Source: an uncultured Collinsella sp. (GTDB taxonomy: Bacteria > Actinomycetota > Coriobacteriia > Coriobacteriales > Coriobacteriaceae). Taken from it: a stretch of DNA of 49,296 nt. The position numbers and the translations under genes were made by a program. The notes below the pieces were generated by a model. That model did no database searches. It was not told where the DNA came from and was given only the letters and a program-made list of their open reading frames with translations. The stretch covers positions 1-49,296 of the forward strand of contig UQPY01000008.1 in assembly GCA_900542965.1 (NCBI GenBank), given 5' to 3'. Shown piece by piece: positions 1-8,876 of this stretch. Every line of letters begins with the position of its first letter. Position 1 is the stretch's first letter.

Positions 1-776
1 GGCATGAGCTCGTTCACCCGCTCGACGATGCGGCGCTGCTCGGCGAGAGGCGGAATCGGAAGAAATAGCTCTTTTAGCACTGCTGCTTTGATTCCTTTTG
101 CGGTCGTCCCCGTGGCATGATCCTTAACTTGAATTTGGAACAGTGGAGATAGAATTATTTGGCAGAACAGGGCATTGTCTGGACCAACTGTGCCGTAATT
201 CTGAAGGGTAATGACACGCTGTCCACAGCTGCAACGTTTCATTTCGCATATCGCGCAATACCCCATCGGGGCTTCGGTTGTAAACAGCAAATCGCCACGG
301 TGGGTCTCTCCGCGAGACAAGCGTGTTGCATATTCGTCTTCTGAAATATACTCCTCGCGTGTGTAATCAATATAGCCTTGGCGAATGTTGCTCGCAGTCA
401 TTAGTCGAACACCTGAAGGTGATTTGTGAGGTGTTTTACCCCTGTAATCAATGAAGTTATATACGGTTTCCAGCCTTGCCCAAGCCCACCCCTCGGGCAG
501 CTCCTCAAACGGCACTTCGTTCGCGATGCACTTATCGCTAGTCACGCGACCCTTGGCATCCACCTTCTTCTCATAGGGGGAGCCATCGGAACCGATATAG
601 ATAATGCTCTCCCCGCCCTTCGGGAATTTAGCCTTACCCTCAGCAATAAGCTTATGCTTCTCTTCACGAATACGCTCAAGCAGGACGCTTGCAGGCTCAT
701 CACTCGGGTCTTGTGGAACGAGCTTTCCCTCAATCGCCATTTGCAGGATTGAGTTCTTCAGGTCTTTTGCCTTCAT
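1..776 (-). CDS. hsdS: Type I restriction-modification specificity subunit HsdS, partial
   Basis: This is the DNA-recognition subunit of a type I restriction-modification complex. Only about the first 258 residues are in the window; the frame is still open at base 1, so the second target-recognition domain lies outside. It begins MKAKDLKNSILQMAIEGKLV, a typical HsdS start. The first target-recognition domain follows (FIDYRGKTPHKS, LMTASNIRQGYI), and then the central conserved stretch LPIPPLAEQRRIVERVNELM. The ATG at 776-774 lies directly after the hsdM stop (777-779), which implies translational coupling. I infer methylation of a bipartite target, but the target cannot be read from sequence. 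HsdS genes often undergo domain shuffling, and repeats to the left of the window would show whether that happens here. Confidence 0.93.
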   Translation of the reverse strand, partial: MKAKDLKNSILQMAIEGKLVPQDPSDEPASVLLERIREEKHKLIAEGKAKFPKGGESIIYIGSDGSPYEKKVDAKGRVTSDKCIANEVPFEELPEGWAWARLETVYNFIDYRGKTPHKSPSGVRLMTASNIRQGYIDYTREEYISEDEYATRLSRGETHRGDLLFTTEAPMGYCAICEMKRCSCGQRVITLQNYGTVGPDNALFCQIILSPLFQIQVKDHATGTTAKGIKAAVLKELFLPIPPLAEQRRIVERVNELM

Positions 777-2255
777 CTACGCCTCAATCCCAAGAATCTC
801 GCAAATACGAGCAAGCTTCTGGTCAATCTCGGCATCGAGCTTAGCGCGCTCTTCTTTGTAGTTCCTGATCAGTTCGTCAGGCGGTAAGATCTCCTCTTCC
901 TCGTGAGGATAGCCGCACACGTCAAAGTTAAAACCGCCGTCTCGCAACTCGTCAACCGTATAGTACTTGGCCTTGGGATTGCCGTCTTCCTCGATATCCC
1001 GACGGTTCTCCCACCATTCCTTTACAGGTGCAAAATGTTCGATCCTAATGGGCTTGGTCTTAGAGAAGTGTTTATACCCCTCGGGCATGTCCATGCGATA
1101 GAACCAAACGCCCTCAGAGGCCCCCGTATTATCGAAGAACAGAACGTTAGTAGTGATGCTCGTGTACGGAGCGAAAACACTCTGTGGAAGGCGCAAGACA
1201 GTATGCAAGTTCATGTCCTCAAGCAGGCGACGCTTGATCTCCGTCTTTGCACTATCCTGGCCAAAGAGAAAACCATCCGGAATGATAACAGCAGCGCGGC
1301 CGCCTCGCTTAAGACGATAAAGAATGAGTCCAAGGAATAGATCTGCGGTCTCGGAGCTACGGAGTGCAACAGGGAAGTTGTTTTGCACCGATGCACTCTC
1401 GGACCCGCCATAGGGCGGGTTCATAAGTACGACGTCAAACTGGCCGTCAGGCTTGTGCTTCCACTCGCGAACATCCTTCTCGAGAGAGTTATCGTGAAAG
1501 ACTTCAGGATTATCGATATCGTGCAACAGCATGTTGGTCACGCACAGCAGGTAAGGGAGCTGCTTCTTCTCGATGCCGTAGACCGATCTTGCATAGAGTT
1601 CACGATCGGCTGGAGTCTGAACCTGGGAGTCGAGAATCTTGAGGGCGCTCGTCAAAAAGCCGCCCGTGCCACACGCGAAGTCAGCCACAGTCTCGCCGAG
1701 CTTGGGCGCAAGTGCCTGGGCCATAAAGTCAGTCACCGCTCGGGGCGTGTAAAACTCGCCGGCATTACCCGCGGACTGTAAGTCTTTCAGGATGGTCTCG
1801 TAAATTTCACCGAAGGCGTGGCGCTCTTTGTACTCGGTAAAATCAACCGACTCGTCAATCTCGTTGATGACTTGACGAAGTAGAATCCCATCCTTCATGT
1901 AGTTGTTGGCGTCAGTAAAAGCAGCCTTGACGACGACGTGTCGCAAAGGCGCATCAGGTGCAAGCTCAAGACTCTCAAGAGTCTTGAATAGATCATTGTT
2001 CACAAAGTCGAGAAGCTCATCGCCAGTAAGCGCCTTGCCGTCTTTCGCATCGTGCGCCCAGCTATACCAGCGCAGGCGCTCGGGGATGATGGACTGATAG
2101 GAGTCATCGTGAAACTCCCACTCCTGCTCCTTGGCATCGTAAATCTTGAGGAAGAAAAGCCAAGTCATCTGCTCAATGCGCTGCGCATCGCCATTGATGC
2201 CGGCGTCTTTGCGCATGATGTTCTGCAGGGTCTTTACGAGAGATCCCAGTGCCAT
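777..2255 (-). CDS. hsdM: Type I restriction-modification N6-adenine methyltransferase HsdM
   Basis: This is the modification subunit; with HsdS it methylates adenine in the recognition site and it is also part of the restriction complex. It is 492 residues, normal for the family. The N-terminal helical HsdM domain covers about residues 1-140. The methyltransferase domain carries the AdoMet-binding motif FACGTGGF and the catalytic motif NPPYGG. The C-terminus is a coiled-coil-like segment (YKEERAKLDAEIDQKLARI) that usually contacts HsdS. The gene sits 19 bp after hsdR and abuts hsdS, so the three form one operon. A GAAAGG sequence precedes the ATG, though at a rather long spacing. Confidence 0.96.
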   Translation of the reverse strand: MALGSLVKTLQNIMRKDAGINGDAQRIEQMTWLFFLKIYDAKEQEWEFHDDSYQSIIPERLRWYSWAHDAKDGKALTGDELLDFVNNDLFKTLESLELAPDAPLRHVVVKAAFTDANNYMKDGILLRQVINEIDESVDFTEYKERHAFGEIYETILKDLQSAGNAGEFYTPRAVTDFMAQALAPKLGETVADFACGTGGFLTSALKILDSQVQTPADRELYARSVYGIEKKQLPYLLCVTNMLLHDIDNPEVFHDNSLEKDVREWKHKPDGQFDVVLMNPPYGGSESASVQNNFPVALRSSETADLFLGLILYRLKRGGRAAVIIPDGFLFGQDSAKTEIKRRLLEDMNLHTVLRLPQSVFAPYTSITTNVLFFDNTGASEGVWFYRMDMPEGYKHFSKTKPIRIEHFAPVKEWWENRRDIEEDGNPKAKYYTVDELRDGGFNFDVCGYPHEEEEILPPDELIRNYKEERAKLDAEIDQKLARICEILGIEA

Positions 2256-2274
2256 TTGCTATCGTTACCTTTCT

Positions 2275-4605
2275 CTATGCGATGTAGAGCTCGTCCTCGA
2301 GCATCTGCGCTGCCTGAATGTACTGTTGTTTGCCGCCGAATGCGGCGACGATCTTCATTGGGCTGCCAAACCGACGGAATTCCTCGAGGTCGAGGACGTG
2401 GGTGTCGTCCAAGTCTACGAGGTTCGACGTCGCATATTTGTCGAGAAGCGCTTCAAGGACCTCACGCGCGACGCCGGCATACTCATAGAGCACGCCCTTT
2501 TTCTTGACACTATTGGCTCTCTCGCTGCGCGTAAGAGGTCTCTGGTCGTAAGCAATGTGGCAAATGAGGTCAAAGTCGCTCATTTGCTCCTGTCCAGTCT
2601 CGAGCCGCAGCTCATCCAGGAATACGCCACGCGCGCGCAGCTCATCGATAATCGCTTGTTTCTTATGTTCAGAGTTCCACGCCGCTAGGAAGTGGTCAAG
2701 AGTGTCGTATTCGCCGAGAATGTTTTTTCGCGTATAGTCCTTAAGGCTCTCAGTTACAAGAAGGCCATCGGAGGAGTAATACTGCACCATCTCCGACACT
2801 ACATAGACGTCGGCCCCATGAACGTGATATTTCACATGGGAGGACGGATCGTCCGGCGGCAATACGGGTGGGTCTACGATCGGAGACGGAGGCGGAACGG
2901 GACTGCCGCCATTGCCGCCGGGACCCGGATCCGCAATGGGGTCACCCGGATTAGGCTCAAACACAACAACAGGTTCGCCATCAAACTCGGGATCTGCAAA
3001 CAAACGCGATGCGTCACGAAAATCGAGGATGGTGAAATAGAGTTTGTCGTAGTCCTCACAGATACGGGTTCCGCGGCCGATAATCTGCTTGAACTCCGTC
3101 ATTCCGTGCTCACCGAACTTGTTGTCGAGCACGACTACCTTACACGTCTTGCAATTAACACCAGTGGTGAGAAGCTTCGAAGTCGTAACGATGGTCGGGT
3201 ATTTCTCGTCGGGGTCGATGAAGTTATCTAACTGAGCCTTACCTTCCCTGTCGTCACCCGTAATCTTCATGATGTAGGTGGGGTGATCTCTTACGATATC
3301 GGCGTTCTCGTTTACAAGGGCACGTCGCATATTTTCGGCATGCTCGATGTCAACGCAAAAGACTATGGTCTTGGAGTAACGATCCGTCTCCTTTAGAAAT
3401 TGAGTTATCCGCTTGGCAACTTCCTCGTAGCGCTCTTTGATGACAATCTCGCTGTCGAAGTCTTGCTTCTCGAAAACACGTTTGGGCAGAGCTTCGCCGC
3501 GATCATCTATGGTGCCTTCCTCAGTACGGTATCCGTAAATGTCGACGTTCAGCTTAGGACGAATAACTTTATACGGGGCGAGAAAGCCATCCTCGATTCC
3601 CTGTTTAAGGGAGTAGGTGTAGACAGGTTCGCCGAAGTAGGTAATGTTTGAAACCTCTTCAGTCTCCTTTGGCGTAGCCGTCATACCGATTTGAATTGCA
3701 CAATTGAAATACTCAAGTACCTTACGCCATGCGGAGTCCGCCGCGGCGCTTCCGCGATGGCACTCGTCGACGATAATCAAATCGAAGAATTCCGAGTCGA
3801 ACTCGCGGAATATTTCTTCACCGTTTTCTCCAACAAGCTGTTGGTAGAGCGAGAAATAGACCTCGTAAGCAGAATCGAGCTTTCGACCTACGACCTTGGT
3901 TGTAACCCTCTTGAGAGGCTTGAAATCGCCGTCTATGGTCTGATCGACGAGAATATTGCGGTCCGCCAGATAGAGAACCTTACGAACCTCGGTAGTCTGT
4001 CGCAAGCGATGAACGATTTGAAAAGCCGTAAAAGTCTTTCCCGTTCCCGTTGCCATAACGAGCAAGATGCGATTCTTACCTCGCGCAATAGCTTCAAGCG
4101 TACGATTGATGGCGATGCACTGATAGTAGCGAGGATGATTGCCGCCGTGCTCCTGGTAATACGGAGCGGTCACAATCTCCTGGCTATACGGATGTTCAAG
4201 CCCCTTAGCTTTTGAGTATCGTGTCCAAAGTTCCGCCGGAGTGGGAAACTCGTCCATGGCAAGAGCGCGCTCTTTCCCGGTAAGAAAATCGTGCTCAACA
4301 AAACCCTTTCCGTTTGAGCTGTACGCAAACGGAATATCGAGCAGCTGGGCATATCCCATCCCCTGTTGGAGACCGGCATCAACGGTGTGCTCCGTATCCT
4401 TAGCCTCGACGATTGCGATAGGGATGCCCGGAGCATACATCAGAAGGTAGTCAGCCTTCTTCTTGTCTTTACGGGTGACCATACTTCCGCGCACAACAAT
4501 CTCGCCACTGGTAAAGAAATACTCAGTGAAGACTTGGGTATTGCGATCCCACGACTTCATAATCGCAGGATCAATGAGTTTAAGCCGTGTGTCAGACTCG
4601 TTCAT
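2275..4605 (-). CDS. hsdR: Type I restriction endonuclease HsdR
   Basis: This is the restriction and translocation subunit, which cleaves unmethylated DNA after ATP-driven translocation. It is 776 residues, a compact HsdR. The N-terminal nuclease domain holds a PD-(D/E)XK pattern (KKADYLLMY, then PIAIVEAKD). The superfamily 2 helicase core has Walker A MATGTGKT, a DECH box (IVDECHRGSAA) and a late motif QIIGRGTRICEDYDK. A Pro/Gly-rich stretch (PGPGGNGGSPVPPPSP region, about residues 545-580) links the helicase to the C-terminal helical domain. It is the first gene of the hsdR-hsdM-hsdS operon. No frameshift is visible, so the system is probably active if hsdS is intact. Confidence 0.95.
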   Translation of the reverse strand: MNESDTRLKLIDPAIMKSWDRNTQVFTEYFFTSGEIVVRGSMVTRKDKKKADYLLMYAPGIPIAIVEAKDTEHTVDAGLQQGMGYAQLLDIPFAYSSNGKGFVEHDFLTGKERALAMDEFPTPAELWTRYSKAKGLEHPYSQEIVTAPYYQEHGGNHPRYYQCIAINRTLEAIARGKNRILLVMATGTGKTFTAFQIVHRLRQTTEVRKVLYLADRNILVDQTIDGDFKPLKRVTTKVVGRKLDSAYEVYFSLYQQLVGENGEEIFREFDSEFFDLIIVDECHRGSAAADSAWRKVLEYFNCAIQIGMTATPKETEEVSNITYFGEPVYTYSLKQGIEDGFLAPYKVIRPKLNVDIYGYRTEEGTIDDRGEALPKRVFEKQDFDSEIVIKERYEEVAKRITQFLKETDRYSKTIVFCVDIEHAENMRRALVNENADIVRDHPTYIMKITGDDREGKAQLDNFIDPDEKYPTIVTTSKLLTTGVNCKTCKVVVLDNKFGEHGMTEFKQIIGRGTRICEDYDKLYFTILDFRDASRLFADPEFDGEPVVVFEPNPGDPIADPGPGGNGGSPVPPPSPIVDPPVLPPDDPSSHVKYHVHGADVYVVSEMVQYYSSDGLLVTESLKDYTRKNILGEYDTLDHFLAAWNSEHKKQAIIDELRARGVFLDELRLETGQEQMSDFDLICHIAYDQRPLTRSERANSVKKKGVLYEYAGVAREVLEALLDKYATSNLVDLDDTHVLDLEEFRRFGSPMKIVAAFGGKQQYIQAAQMLEDELYIA

Positions 4606-4692
4606 ACGTCTCGGAACCCCTCATTGCGCAAAGCGACAGCTATTGATGTTGAGTTGATTAATTTTATCATCACTATGCAATCTAGCAGCCGC

Positions 4693-4722
4693 TTTATACT
4701 AAATGAGACGAAGTAAAGTCAG
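4693..4722 (-). promoter_or_regulatory. Putative promoter of the hsdRMS operon
   Basis: On the minus strand a CTGACT box (4717-4722) and a TATAAA box (4693-4698) are separated by 18 bp and lie about 90 bases upstream of the hsdR start. The -10 is close to consensus and the -35 is weaker (TGAC core). Confidence 0.4.
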
Positions 4723-4753
4723 CCCCGTGAGAAAGCTCCAAAGAAAGCAAAAT

Positions 4754-4793
4754 GAGCCCCGTTGACTTGAGTCAGAGGTCATTCCCGGAGCCC
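4754..4793. repeat. Imperfect repeat, copy 1, just 3' of the exonuclease gene
   Basis: This 40-bp segment lies just downstream of the exonuclease stop codon. It resembles 5706-5742, sharing TGACTTGA, TCAG and GGTCAT blocks in the same order and GC-rich ends. It probably acts in 3' processing or termination, although its own hairpin is weak. Confidence 0.45.
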
Positions 4794-4796
4794 CAC

Positions 4797-5531
4797 CTAC
4801 CTCCCCTCCGCCTTCAGCTTCAGCAGCAGGTCGCCCAGCTCGGGGCACTTGCTAGAAAGGCGCGTCTGAGCTCGCTCGCCCATCCCCCACCGCTGGCGGA
4901 CTTCCTGGGCGCGCGGGCTCACGCGGTAGTCCCCGTCCATCACCTGCTTGAGCAGCTTGGCGGTCACGCGCGCATCGGCAAGGGCGCTGTGGGCGTGACC
5001 CGTCGACTCGTCGAACTCGATGCCAAACCACGTCGCCGCGTCACTCAAAGAGACGCACCCGTGGCTGCCCACGTCCATGATCGAGGTGTAAAACGCCTGC
5101 AGGTCGGCCCAATCCGTAGGAAATGCGGAAAGATCGATGTGCTTTGCCTGGCACTCGGTCAAAAGCTGTCGACGGTCCGCCCCGCTCCAGCAAACTACCT
5201 GTGCGGAGTAGCGACCGATCCAATCGCTGAGCCTTTTGATTACCATGTAGAGCGGATCGGCCATCGCAGTGTCCACGGCCGATATCCCCGTAAGCTCGCG
5301 GACGGAAAACGCAACGCCTTCGGTAAATTCCGTCTGCACAAACTGCGAGAACTCGCCCATAACGTTGCCGTGGTAATCGAGCTTGACGGCGCCGACCTCG
5401 ATAATCTCATTACGCAGCCCACGTCGCTGGCGCTGCTTTGGCACCGGCGCAAACTCAAAGTCCAGCACAATCTGGCGCGCAAAGTTCGTCGTATCGATAG
5501 CCGAGATACACGGCGTCTTTTCAGCTGACAC
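4797..5531 (-). CDS. DEDDh-family 3'-5' exonuclease
   Basis: This is a 244-residue RNase T/DnaQ-type exonuclease. Motif I is VLDFEFAPV (Asp and Glu metal ligands). A second acidic motif lies in the SAVDTAMADPLY and VCWSGADRRQL region. The last motif is HAHSALADARVTAKLL, in which a His five residues before Asp makes it DEDDh type. It resembles the KapD/3'-5' exonuclease group rather than the replicative epsilon subunit, and no other domain is present. The start is GTG at 5531, chosen because an AAAGG sequence precedes it by about 8 bases. It stands alone between hsdR and the ATPase genes. Its substrate (RNA or DNA) cannot be decided from sequence. Confidence 0.85.
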   Translation of the reverse strand: MSAEKTPCISAIDTTNFARQIVLDFEFAPVPKQRQRRGLRNEIIEVGAVKLDYHGNVMGEFSQFVQTEFTEGVAFSVRELTGISAVDTAMADPLYMVIKRLSDWIGRYSAQVVCWSGADRRQLLTECQAKHIDLSAFPTDWADLQAFYTSIMDVGSHGCVSLSDAATWFGIEFDESTGHAHSALADARVTAKLLKQVMDGDYRVSPRAQEVRQRWGMGERAQTRLSSKCPELGDLLLKLKAEGR

Positions 5532-5705
5532 GGTTAGGGCCTTTCTCCGTTGCTTGCCGCTTGTTACATAAGCGGCTACATTGCCGTAAGGTTAGGCGCT
5601 CGTGCGGACATGAAATCGGAGCGCAATGCCACGCGCGCCAGGCACACGCCATGCAGACGGCCCCAAGAGAGTCGCCCGCTCTATTCAAATGCATGAAAAA
5701 GATTT

Positions 5706-5742
5706 AGGCCCGGTGACTTGAATCAGCGGTCATCCCGGGCCC
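5706..5742 (-). terminator. GC-rich hairpin, repeat copy 2, terminator-like
   Basis: On the minus strand GGCCCGG pairs with CCGGGCC around a loop of about 20 bases, followed after a short gap by a run of five T. It sits 1 base after the stop of the 29-codon ORF and shares its sequence pattern with 4754-4793. Confidence 0.5.
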
Positions 5743-5743
5743 A

Positions 5744-5833
5744 TCAGAGCTCGTAGAGCTCTTGGTTGCTTTGGTCTCGCTCTTCACGGCGCTTATCGAA
5801 CTTTCCGAGGCACTCAAGCAGCATTCGAAGCAT
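5744..5833 (-). CDS. Possible 29-residue peptide or gene remnant
   Basis: The frame reads MLRMLLECLGKFDKR followed by a charged tail ending NQELYEL. An in-frame TAA lies 15 bases before the first ATG, so it is not the plain end of a longer open frame. A terminator-like hairpin follows the stop at once, which is the main reason to list it. There is no clear ribosome binding site. It could be a small protein, the decayed end of a lost gene, or chance. Confidence 0.2.
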   Translation of the reverse strand: MLRMLLECLGKFDKRREERDQSNQELYEL

Positions 5834-5988
5834 AACAAGTCGCTGCCATTAAGGCACTGACCTCTTGACCAAGCAACGGCGCTGCCCAGCTATCACCCTT
5901 GGGCTGCCGTCAACTTTATTCTATCCGCGAGCATCTGGTTTACCAAATGGATTTTCGGTAAAGGAAGCACGGCACGCCCGCAAAACCA

Positions 5989-7284
5989 CTACGCCCCAAG
6001 TGCCGCCATGGGAATCACCGCCACGCCGTCGTCGCGTGTGTAGGCAATGCTCCCCTTTCCAACCACGACCGCCAAAAACGCCGGCGCGGCATTCTGGGCG
6101 GCAGGATTGGAGAGCACTTTCCTCTCCAGCGCCTTGAGATTTCTCGCTCCATCGTCTGCTTTCGCATCACTCAGCTTGACCTCGATGGCTCCCCAGCGCC
6201 CGTCGTGCTCAACGATCAGATCGACCTCAAGGCCCTTCTCATCTCGGAAATAATGGACACTGTTGTCGACACCGCCGTAGGTGGAAAGGAACACGCGCAC
6301 GTCGCGCAGGACGAGATTCTCAAAGAGCATCCCCAGCGTTTGCATATCGCCAAGCAGCCGCTCAGGGGTAGCCCCCAGCAACGCCGCCGCAAGTGACGGG
6401 TCACAGAAGTAGCGCTTGGGGCGCACGCGAACGCGGGCCTTCGAGCGCATGGGCGGCTCCCATCCGCACAGGTCCTCGGTCAGCTTGAGCCTGTTGAAGA
6501 GGTCCAAGTACGCAGCGATGGTCCTCTCGTCGGGGCCCGCCTCACCGTACGAGGCGTCCTTTACGAGCGTCTTGTACGTGACAGCCTGGCTCTCGTTCAT
6601 GGCAAGAGCTCGCAAAAGGCCGTGTGCAAGCTCGGGCGACATGCCCTCGTCCAGCACGTTGACGTCGAGCACCGAGTGCACGTACTGGCTTGCCGTCTCT
6701 CGCGCAAGATCTTCCGAAAGCCCAAGATTTGCAGGCCAACCGCCCCTGCAGCACCAGCGGGCGACGTCATCCACCGTGCTCTCGCGACGCTGAGGGGCAA
6801 AATCCTCGCCCTTAAAGAGGCTTGCCAGTGACACGAGCGGCTCGCCGTCGCCCGACTCACACAGGGCCATGGGGCGCATTGACAGACGGGCGATCCTACC
6901 CGTGCCGGAATGACGAACATGGCTGCGCTCCTCACTTTTGAGCGCGGTCGAGCCCGTGAGCAAAAGTGTCCCCCGTTCGTTGCCGCTCGCGTCCACGAAA
7001 CGCCGGGCGGCATCCCAAACCTCGGGCACCTCCTGCCATTCATCGACCAGGTGTGGCGCATCGCCGATGAGCGCCAGGCTTGGGTCGACCTCTGCCGCCG
7101 CACGCTGCGCAGGCTCATCGAGCCTGGAGACGCTCGCCGAGCGAGAGAGCGCCGTCCAGGTCTTGCCGCACCATTTGGGGCCGTTGATCTCCACACAGCC
7201 AAACGCCCGCATAAGGGTGTCGAGGCGCTCCTCTATGAGCCGGGGCCTATATCCCTTTTGGGTCAATCTCTTTGGTGCATCCAT
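5989..7284 (-). CDS. AAA+ ATPase with DUF4143-type C-terminus
   Basis: This 431-residue protein has an N-terminal AAA+ domain with Walker A GPKWCGKTW (about residue 35) and Walker B-like HLVDEWQEVP. Its C-terminal half matches the DUF4143 type, with a PD-(D/E)XK-like pattern: LEVDLIVEHDGRWGAIEVKL gives the Asp and the E-x-K. Proteins of this architecture are common and widely exchanged in gut bacteria. Roles in defence or toxin-antitoxin-like systems have been suggested, but no function is established. The ATG at 7284 has a GAGAGGGA sequence about 10 bases upstream. The gene is monocistronic and sits downstream of four 23-bp tandem repeats that probably control it. Confidence 0.85.
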   Translation of the reverse strand: MDAPKRLTQKGYRPRLIEERLDTLMRAFGCVEINGPKWCGKTWTALSRSASVSRLDEPAQRAAAEVDPSLALIGDAPHLVDEWQEVPEVWDAARRFVDASGNERGTLLLTGSTALKSEERSHVRHSGTGRIARLSMRPMALCESGDGEPLVSLASLFKGEDFAPQRRESTVDDVARWCCRGGWPANLGLSEDLARETASQYVHSVLDVNVLDEGMSPELAHGLLRALAMNESQAVTYKTLVKDASYGEAGPDERTIAAYLDLFNRLKLTEDLCGWEPPMRSKARVRVRPKRYFCDPSLAAALLGATPERLLGDMQTLGMLFENLVLRDVRVFLSTYGGVDNSVHYFRDEKGLEVDLIVEHDGRWGAIEVKLSDAKADDGARNLKALERKVLSNPAAQNAAPAFLAVVVGKGSIAYTRDDGVAVIPMAALGA

Positions 7285-7322
7285 AGACGGCCGTCCCTCT
7301 CTATCACGCGATATGCGAAATT

Positions 7323-7414
7323 ACGCCATTCTCAATGCTGATTTTACGCTACTTTCAATGTAGTTTTTACGCCATGACAGATGTAGTTTTTACGCCATTT
7401 TCATTGAAGGTTTT
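7323..7414. repeat. Four tandem 23-bp repeats upstream of the DUF4143 ATPase
   Basis: The units are 7323-7345, 7346-7368, 7369-7391 and 7392-7414. Each begins ACGCYA or similar and ends in TTTT, with a central CA-ATG block; a partial fifth ACGC follows. The period is exactly 23 bp with no spacer. The array lies 39-130 bp upstream of the ATPase start codon and each unit holds a CATTGA on the minus strand. It is iteron- or operator-like. Confidence 0.75.
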
Positions 7415-7469
7415 ACGCTTGGCATCCTTAGCGCGACCCATTCCGAGCATCACATCAGAGCGTGCTTGG

Positions 7470-8861
7470 TTATCTCCGCTCGCACATCTCGACAAACGAA
7501 ATCAGCTTGGCATCTCCCCTGCTCGCCGCAGCTTCCTGACATCCTTGCGTAAAGCCTCGCTTCGAGAAGATCGCATAGCTTTTGTGCTGCCGCCTAAAGA
7601 GCTCGCTTCGATGCACGAGCTTTTGCAGCACGTCTTCGCCCACCGGTTCACTGCGCCATTTGCATTCCGCAAACAGCGCAGTGCCCTCGCCATCGTCAAC
7701 AATCAAGTCGATTTCTTCCTGCGTATGCGTGCGATTATCCGTCCCCCACCAGCGCCCAACGCTTGCCGGAACCACATCAAGCTGGCCCGCCCGCGCGAGT
7801 TCGTACACGTATTGTCTGCATATAAGCTCAAAGACCGTACCCATGTAATCCGATACGTGCGGCTCAATGCGCTCATACGCCATCTCGGCCATATCGTTTT
7901 GAATCAGCCCGATGTTCTGCGGAACAAACTTGTACCAGAACCTAAACATCTGATCGCTCAGCAGATACACGACTCGCTTATTGCTCGTCTCGTTTAGGGG
8001 CAGCTCGCGCTCGACAATCCCAAGCGACGCCAGCTTATCCACATAGCTCTTTACGTTGCTCGCAGGGATTCCCGTAGAGCTCGCAATCTCCGAGATCTTC
8101 GAGCGCCCCTGGGCAATTGCTTGCACGATCGCATCATATTGCTCGGGATTGCGGCACTCCTGCAATAGCAGGTTACTCGGCTCCTCAAAGAGATAGCCCG
8201 TAGGAGTAAGAAAAAGACGTTTGATGTTGTCCTTGAGCGGTGCGGCAGGATCGACTTTCTCGATATATGCAGGAATGCCACCCGTCATGCCATAGCAAAC
8301 TGCAGCGTCTTCGCGACCCATGCTCTGCCACAGGCCGAGGGTCGTCATAAAATCGAGCGGCATGATCTTAAACTGGGCCGTACGCCTACCGTATAGCGGA
8401 CTCTCGTAGCCCAACACCTGCTCTTCCATAAACGAAAGCGACGACCCGCACAGGATAAGCATAAGCTTGGTCTCTTTGTACAAGTGATCGATCTTGTCTT
8501 GCAGCAACGAGCTGATCTCGGGATTCGATTGGGCGAGATAAGGATACTCGTCGATCACGACAATCAAACGTTCCGTACGAGCCATGGTAGCCAATGCATC
8601 GAACGCCTCGTCAAAACTACGAAACGACACGCCAGCAACACCAACGGAGCCCGCAAGTATCGCCTGGCTAAAGCCATGCAGGTTTGCCTCTGCATTGGTG
8701 CGACGAGCTTGAAAGTAAATAGCCTTCTTGCCTTGGATAAACTCTGTGATAAGACGCGTTTTGCCCACGCGACGGCGGCCGTAAATCACAGGCATCTCAA
8801 AGGAGCCCGTGCCATACAGTCGATTGAGCTCGGACATTTCCGCCGTTCTTCCGATAAACAT
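7470..8861 (-). CDS. AAA+ ATPase with winged helix and DUF234-type nuclease-like C-terminus
   Basis: This 463-residue protein belongs to the archaeal-type ATPase group. Walker A is GRRRVGKTR (about residue 29) and Walker B is LIVVIDEYPYL. A sensor-like LILCGSSLSFME follows. A winged-helix segment (KISEIASSTGIPASNVKSYV) comes next, and the C-terminus has a PD-(D/E)XK-like pattern (EEIDLIVDD, then ALFAECKW), as in DUF234. The ATG at 8861 is supported by AAGGAAGG 8 bases upstream. Its domain plan is like that of the neighbouring DUF4143 protein, but the sequences are not close. It has its own promoter inside a long inverted repeat. Its cellular function is unknown. Confidence 0.85.
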   Translation of the reverse strand: MFIGRTAEMSELNRLYGTGSFEMPVIYGRRRVGKTRLITEFIQGKKAIYFQARRTNAEANLHGFSQAILAGSVGVAGVSFRSFDEAFDALATMARTERLIVVIDEYPYLAQSNPEISSLLQDKIDHLYKETKLMLILCGSSLSFMEEQVLGYESPLYGRRTAQFKIMPLDFMTTLGLWQSMGREDAAVCYGMTGGIPAYIEKVDPAAPLKDNIKRLFLTPTGYLFEEPSNLLLQECRNPEQYDAIVQAIAQGRSKISEIASSTGIPASNVKSYVDKLASLGIVERELPLNETSNKRVVYLLSDQMFRFWYKFVPQNIGLIQNDMAEMAYERIEPHVSDYMGTVFELICRQYVYELARAGQLDVVPASVGRWWGTDNRTHTQEEIDLIVDDGEGTALFAECKWRSEPVGEDVLQKLVHRSELFRRQHKSYAIFSKRGFTQGCQEAAASRGDAKLISFVEMCERR

Positions 8862-8876
8862 AGGGCCATCCTTCCT

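Larger units (their letters stand above)
5532..5988. other. Intergenic stretch with repeat copy 2 and one tiny ORF
   Basis: Apart from the repeat at 5706-5742 and the 29-codon reading frame at 5744-5833, I see no gene or RNA here. Bases 5834-5988 show no recognisable feature; they could be decayed sequence. Confidence 0.5.

Noticed and set aside
7323..7414. CRISPR array
   Set aside because: The 23-bp units are contiguous with no unique spacers and no cas gene is near.
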